Shown here one piece after another: positions 59,666 to 64,000 of a stretch of DNA of 64,000 bases (position 1 is its first letter; each line of letters begins with the position of its first letter). Both the position numbers and the translations under genes were made by a program. The DNA comes from Clostridium sp. UBA701 (GTDB lineage Bacteria > Bacillota > Clostridia > Clostridiales > Clostridiaceae). The notes under the pieces were generated by a model, which was not told the origin of the DNA, did no database searches, and worked only from the letters and a program-made list of their open reading frames with translations. Where the stretch lies: the NCBI GenBank assembly GCA_002298125.1, contig DBMJ01000016.1, forward strand, positions 248,001-312,000, given 5' to 3'.

Positions 59666-60571
59666 ATGAAAGAATTATTATACTTACTTGTTTTTGTTAT
59701 TACTACATTATTAGTTGTAATTATATATGACTTAATTTTTAGCAGAAAAAAACAAGTAATGGTAAGGCTAGAGAATATACAGAGTATGACCCCAGTATTA
59801 GAGGATGATGAAGTGTTGAGACAGCCATTGGTGGAAAGGCTTATAAAACCCGCTTATAAGAATTTCTTAAAGTTTATTGGTAATGCAGCGCCAAAACAAA
59901 TTAGGGAAAAGTATGAAAATATCATTAATAATGCAGGCTCACCTAAAAATGTTACATTTACAAGGATCTTTGGAATTCAGATAATGCTCTCACTATTATT
60001 AGCAGGCTTTCTATTATTGATTACAAAGAATAACATAATATTAGTTTTATTTGCTGCAGTACTTGGATTTATGATTCCAATAAGCTTAATAAAAACAAAG
60101 GCAGATCAAAGAAAGAAAAAAATAACTAGATCATTACCTGATTTATTAGATTTATTATATGTAACCGTAGAAGCTGGGTTGGCATTTGATATGGCACTTA
60201 AAAAAACTGCAGATAAAATGCCAGGGCCCTTAAGCGAAGAAATAAATAAAACCCTAGAAGAGATAAGTATAGGGAGAAACAGAAAGGATGCCTTAAGGGG
60301 CATGGTAAATAGGACAGGAGTAGAAGATCTATCTTATTTTATTACATCAATAATACAGACAGAGCAGCTGGGTAGTAATATTACTAATATGTTAAGAATA
60401 CAATCAACTACCATGAGACAGAAAAGGAGACAGAGGGCAGAGGAAGCTGCTACTAAGGTTCCAGTTAAAATGCTATTTCCACTTGTATTTTTTATATTCC
60501 CTTCCCTGTTCATAGTTGTCTTAGGGCCTGCAGTGATAAGAATAGTTGATACACTGGGTAAAGTATTTTAA
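59666..60571 (+). CDS. tadC: TadC inner-membrane platform protein
   Basis: A 301-residue GspF-like platform protein. It has ITRSLPDLLDLLYVTVEAGLAFDMALKK and SIIQTEQLGSNITNMLRIQST in the cytoplasmic domain and helices near residues 4-22, 100-135 and the end. It is the second half of the TadB/TadC pair, 25 nt after tadB, with RBS TAGAGGTG. Confidence 0.94.
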   Translation: MKELLYLLVFVITTLLVVIIYDLIFSRKKQVMVRLENIQSMTPVLEDDEVLRQPLVERLIKPAYKNFLKFIGNAAPKQIREKYENIINNAGSPKNVTFTRIFGIQIMLSLLLAGFLLLITKNNIILVLFAAVLGFMIPISLIKTKADQRKKKITRSLPDLLDLLYVTVEAGLAFDMALKKTADKMPGPLSEEINKTLEEISIGRNRKDALRGMVNRTGVEDLSYFITSIIQTEQLGSNITNMLRIQSTTMRQKRRQRAEEAATKVPVKMLFPLVFFIFPSLFIVVLGPAVIRIVDTLGKVF

Positions 60572-60589
60572 AGTTTTGAGGTAGATTCA

Positions 60590-63109
60590 ATGATTAAGAA
60601 TAAAAATAATAAATTAATAATCATAGTTGTTGTTTTTATCTGTATTATTTTTAGTAAAATAAATGTATTTACTAAGGCTTTAAACCAAATACCTCCTGAA
60701 ACTATAGCCGTAACTTTAGTTATAGATACTTCAGGAAGTATGGCAGCAACTGATCCTAAAAAGCTAAGGGAAACAGCAGCCAATATTTTTATTGATTTAT
60801 TAAGTCCTGATGATTATCTAAGCATCATCACTTTTAATACTAAAGAAGAAATTGTGCTTCCTATACAGCAGATAAAGAGCAGCAGCAATAAAGTTGCGTT
60901 TAAAAAGTTGTTGTCGCAAAAGCTTCAGGCAACAGGAGATACAGATTATTTACGTGCTCTTAATGAGGCAAATAAGCAGTTAAGCACTGTGAATGAAGGC
61001 AATGTACGTAAGGTTATTTTGTTTTTAACAGATGGAAAGCCTGATCCAGGGAATATAAAGAAAAATAACACCGCAGGGATAAATGCATACATGAATACAT
61101 TATGGAATTCGGTATCAAATTTAGCTTTAAATAAGTATGCAGTTTATTCTGTTGGATTTTCAAAGGAAATTGATTCAGCAATACTTGAAAGGATTTCAAG
61201 TAGTACTCAAGGTGCTTTCAAAATATCTGAGGATTCAAGTGAATTAGCCTTAAGTTTATTTGATATTTTGGGAAGCTTAAAAAATAGTAAGGGTTTCTTG
61301 AATAAAAATTTTGAACTCAAAGGCAGCACTAGCTTGGAATTCGATTTAGATGAATATACTTCACAGGCTACAATGGTTTTTACAAACCTTGACGGCACCC
61401 CCTTTGATGTAGTACTTTCTGCTCCGGGTGAAAAGCCTACTAAAAATTTAGTAACCGTTACCAAGTTTGATAAGTACAACATTGTAACTGTAAATCAGAA
61501 AAATGAAAAGCTCACAGGTAAGTGGAGGATTAACTTAAAGGGTAATGGTAATATACAAGCTTTTGGAAATAAGGATCTCTTTGTTAAAGCTTGGCTAGTC
61601 AATCCAGAAGGGAACTCCCTTCATCCACTTAATGAGCCTTTAGAAGTTTCAGTTATTGTAACAGGTGAAGTTAAGGATAATGTTTCTGTTGAAGCTATAG
61701 TTACAAAGGAAGGTGTTCAGGATAATTCACCTATAAAATTAGAAAACAAAGATGGAATATTCACAGGAACTTATAATAAAGCTGATAGAATAGGGAAATA
61801 TGAAATTGAAACTAGACTAATGCTTAACGGACAATTAATAACAAAAAGTAATGCGTCCTTTTTTGTAAGAGAGCTGCCACTAATTACTACAGATTTTCTG
61901 CAGAAGGGCACAGTTTATAGACTTGGTGAAAAGTTAATCGTTACATCTACCTTGAATATGGCAGGAGGCAAACAACTAGACAGTAGTGAAATTAAAATCG
62001 AAAATTATAATCTTTTGCTAAATTACTTAAACAGTGGTACAGAGACCATACCACTGTTAGACAATGGTTTGGCTGATAATGGAGATGCAAAATCAAATGA
62101 TAGCATATGGTCAAATAAAATTTTATTCAATAAAGAAGGTGACGGGAAGGCATCATTAATAGTTAATGGCAGCTATAAAGGTGAGAAATTCTTATTAGAG
62201 AAATCCTTAGGCAATTTTAAGGTTTATCCACCGGGAAAGCTATTAATAAAACCATTAAGTAATAACCCATATGTATATAATGAAATCAAAATTCCGCTGG
62301 AAATAATGAATACATCAAATTTTACAGAGACTATGATAATAAGTCTAGACAACCCTATAGGTAAATTAGAACAGGATATTATTAAAATTGAACCATTAAA
62401 GACCGTTAAAACCTATATTTCTTTAAAACTAGATAAGGGTTTAGAAGAGAAGGCTTATGATATAAAAGTTAAGCTCGCTGCAGAGGATACCCGGACTAAA
62501 GTTGAACCAGCAGAGTTTACTACAAAGGTTCAAGTAATTTCACAAACAGAGTACTTGATGCGAGGTTTAAAAGAAAACCTGCTTCCCATCCTTGTGTTCC
62601 TAGGAAGTTTAGCAGCAGTGCTATTATTAATAATTCTCTTTGGGTTATTATTCTATAGATTACTTGTCTATAGAAGCACAAGAATTCAAGGGAAGTTGTC
62701 CTATTGGAAAGAAGACACTGAAATTAAGGATAAAAAAGAGTTTGATTTTAAGAAGCTTGGTAAGGATAAGATAATTATTACTTTTAATGAAGAAAATAAA
62801 AATGCTCAATATCATATATTTAATAGTGAATATAATTATGATATTGAATTAATTACCATTATACAAAAGAGTAGATGGAAGTTTATTGATGGATACAAGG
62901 CTTTATTCCATAGAAATAATTCTTCAGAATTGTTATTAAAAACTACTGAGCCGGGAATTTTTATTTATGAAGATAAAATATTTACCTGCAAGAAAATTTA
63001 TAAAAATGATAAGTTTACTACAGGTGGATATGTATTTCAGTATTTTATTAATGATAACAGGAAATCAGTAGATAAAGATAAAGGTAAAAATGTACTGAAG
63101 GATTTGTAA
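60590..63109 (+). CDS. Large VWA-domain membrane protein of the Tad operon
   Basis: An 839-residue protein. An N-terminal signal/anchor (about 8-28) precedes a von Willebrand A domain (about 38-215) with an intact MIDAS site (DTSGSM, plus LTDGKPD). Several beta-rich extracytoplasmic domains follow (about 220-655; FTGTYNKADRIGKYEIETRLM and DNGLADNGDAKSNDSIWS look like Ig/cadherin-type loops). One membrane helix (about 672-695) and a cytoplasmic tail of about 140 residues close it. It probably acts as a pilus-associated adhesin or assembly factor in the wall. It is the last gene in the operon. Confidence 0.85.
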   Translation: MIKNKNNKLIIIVVVFICIIFSKINVFTKALNQIPPETIAVTLVIDTSGSMAATDPKKLRETAANIFIDLLSPDDYLSIITFNTKEEIVLPIQQIKSSSNKVAFKKLLSQKLQATGDTDYLRALNEANKQLSTVNEGNVRKVILFLTDGKPDPGNIKKNNTAGINAYMNTLWNSVSNLALNKYAVYSVGFSKEIDSAILERISSSTQGAFKISEDSSELALSLFDILGSLKNSKGFLNKNFELKGSTSLEFDLDEYTSQATMVFTNLDGTPFDVVLSAPGEKPTKNLVTVTKFDKYNIVTVNQKNEKLTGKWRINLKGNGNIQAFGNKDLFVKAWLVNPEGNSLHPLNEPLEVSVIVTGEVKDNVSVEAIVTKEGVQDNSPIKLENKDGIFTGTYNKADRIGKYEIETRLMLNGQLITKSNASFFVRELPLITTDFLQKGTVYRLGEKLIVTSTLNMAGGKQLDSSEIKIENYNLLLNYLNSGTETIPLLDNGLADNGDAKSNDSIWSNKILFNKEGDGKASLIVNGSYKGEKFLLEKSLGNFKVYPPGKLLIKPLSNNPYVYNEIKIPLEIMNTSNFTETMIISLDNPIGKLEQDIIKIEPLKTVKTYISLKLDKGLEEKAYDIKVKLAAEDTRTKVEPAEFTTKVQVISQTEYLMRGLKENLLPILVFLGSLAAVLLLIILFGLLFYRLLVYRSTRIQGKLSYWKEDTEIKDKKEFDFKKLGKDKIIITFNEENKNAQYHIFNSEYNYDIELITIIQKSRWKFIDGYKALFHRNNSSELLLKTTEPGIFIYEDKIFTCKKIYKNDKFTTGGYVFQYFINDNRKSVDKDKGKNVLKDL

Positions 63110-63144
63110 TAGGTTTAGATGGTACTTAAATAAAAATCATACTA

Positions 63145-63215
63145 AAAGGCCAGGGATATTATACTCCTGGCCTTAAAATATTAAGATAAAGCTTTTACTT
63201 CAAAGTCCCTACATC
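63145..63215 (-). repeat. Right copy of the 71-bp direct repeat: hflX 3' end plus terminator
   Basis: The hairpin terminator (GGCCAGGG/TCCTGGCC) lies between the Tad operon and hflX. The adjoining 35 bp are the last codons of hflX (CRDFEVKALS, stop). This is the intact counterpart of the orphan copy at 52228-52298; both copies have the same orientation. Together they bracket about 10.9 kb. Confidence 0.85.
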
Positions 63216-64000
63216 TTATGTAGATTTCGTCCTGTACCATGGCTTTGATATGAGTTCCTTCTTCAATATACGCTTCATTTATAACATTGGAATTTTCATG
63301 AAGCACTGAAATCAGTTTTTGCTCAGTATAGGGGATAATAAATTCTTTTTCTACTAATTTAATTGGTATTTCCATACCTACCATATGCAGCAATTCCTGT
63401 AGATTTATTTCCTTTATAGCACTGACTTCTATGAATTTTTCACCCTTTAAGAAAGCTCGTATTTGCTCTAAATTCTCCTCCGAGGCTTTATCAACCTTGT
63501 TTAAAACAACTATGGTATTTTTATCCTTGACATTAAGCTCCTTAAGAACAATATTTACTGACTGTATCTGTTTTATTGCCTCCTCATTTGCTGCATCCAC
63601 CACGTGCAGGAGTAAATCAGCCTCAACCACCTCTTCTAGGGTTGATTTAAAGGCTTCCACAAGCTCATGAGGAAGCTTGCTAATAAAACCAACAGTATCG
63701 GAAAGTGCAATTTTTCTATTGTCACTTAAGGTTACAGCTCTCACAGTGGTATCTAAGGTTGCAAAGAGCATATCAGCTTCTAGAACCCCCTCCTTGTTTA
63801 TAATATTGGAGGCGGAAAGCTCACAAAGCTTATTTCGCAAGGTGGATTTACCTGCATTGGTGTATCCTACAATTGCTACCCTGCTAATATTATTTTTAGT
63901 CCTCTTCACTTTTTGCACAGCTCTTTGCTCTATTACTTTAGACAGCTCATTCTTTATTTCTTCTATCCTGCTTTCTATATGTCTTCTATCAGTTTCAAGC
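63181..64000 (-). CDS. hflX: GTPase HflX, C-terminal two thirds (5' end outside window)
   Basis: The reading frame continues off the right edge. The visible 273 residues start in LETDRRHIESRIEEIKNELS, a diagnostic HflX segment. The GTPase domain has G1 GYTNAGKST, G3 DTVGFISKLPHELVEAFKSTLEEV, G4 VLNKVD and G5 SAIKEI. HflX binds the ribosome and rescues or splits stalled 70S particles under stress. A minor difference is Arg after KSTL, where Phe is usual. The C-terminal extension ends CRDFEVKALS; the same end is duplicated at 52228-52298. Confidence 0.95.
   Translation of the reverse strand, partial: LETDRRHIESRIEEIKNELSKVIEQRAVQKVKRTKNNISRVAIVGYTNAGKSTLRNKLCELSASNIINKEGVLEADMLFATLDTTVRAVTLSDNRKIALSDTVGFISKLPHELVEAFKSTLEEVVEADLLLHVVDAANEEAIKQIQSVNIVLKELNVKDKNTIVVLNKVDKASEENLEQIRAFLKGEKFIEVSAIKEINLQELLHMVGMEIPIKLVEKEFIIPYTEQKLISVLHENSNVINEAYIEEGTHIKAMVQDEIYIRCRDFEVKALS

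Overview
The window looks like a chromosomal stretch of a low-GC, spore-former-type Firmicute, most likely a Clostridiaceae species. The evidence is AT-rich codon use, strong AGGAGG-type ribosome binding sites, frequent TTG/GTG starts, many hairpin-plus-T terminators, a GEMM-I riboswitch, and families common in clostridia (UvsE, DUF6512, DUF5692, DUF4003, CsoR-CopA-CopZ, an RRNPP-type regulator and a Gram-positive Tad locus). Both edge genes are cut: a Ser/Thr kinase on the left and hflX on the right. I see no rRNA, tRNA, CRISPR, transposase or integrase.

Layout. 0-7 kb: kinase fragment, 7-TM sensor kinase with response regulator, UV endonuclease, a small di-haem-type membrane protein, a YeiH-like exporter divergent from a LysR regulator, and DUF6512. 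7-13.5 kb: a cobalamin-binding module coupled to an ABC exporter, a BlaI/BlaR-like pair with visible operators, and mreB. 13.6-20.7 kb: DUF5692, a PAS-GGDEF diguanylate cyclase, and a TetR-controlled ABC exporter with a coiled-coil permease. 20.7-25.6 kb: a double acetyltransferase, the copper operon csoR-copA-copZ, and a small HTH plus membrane-protein pair. 25.7-36.4 kb: a YdjG/YdjI-like zinc-ribbon and SPFH pair, small proteins, a phosphatase, a methyltransferase, a collapsed LD-carboxypeptidase pseudogene, a cell-surface nucleotidase, rarA and an AEC transporter. 36.4-39.1 kb: a three-gene ABC-2 exporter with a repetitive intergenic region. 39.4-47.3 kb: an HTH-TPR regulator with a tiny exported peptide gene, a GEMM-I riboswitch with terminator, a STAS-like protein, an unusual KAS III homologue, an ArsR-type regulator, an ABC-2 exporter and an MFS transporter. 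47.4-52.2 kb: a beta-propeller protein, a two-component system and a nitroreductase. 52.3-63.1 kb: DUF192 and a complete Tad pilus locus. 63.2 kb to the end: hflX.

Three points stand out. First, the block at 39.4-42.5 kb has an RRNPP-like regulator overlapping a 51-residue exported propeptide gene. A GEMM-I riboswitch follows, controlling a STAS plus degenerate KAS III pair, so peptide and cyclic-dinucleotide signalling are placed side by side. Second, the DUF192-Tad region lies between two 71-bp imperfect direct repeats. Each is the last codons of hflX plus its terminator, which looks like attL/attR of an 11-kb island placed at the 3' end of hflX. Third, several control sites can be read directly: TetR, CsoR and BlaI-type operators overlapping or next to recognisable promoters, and a terminator palindrome that encodes the C-termini of two convergent genes.
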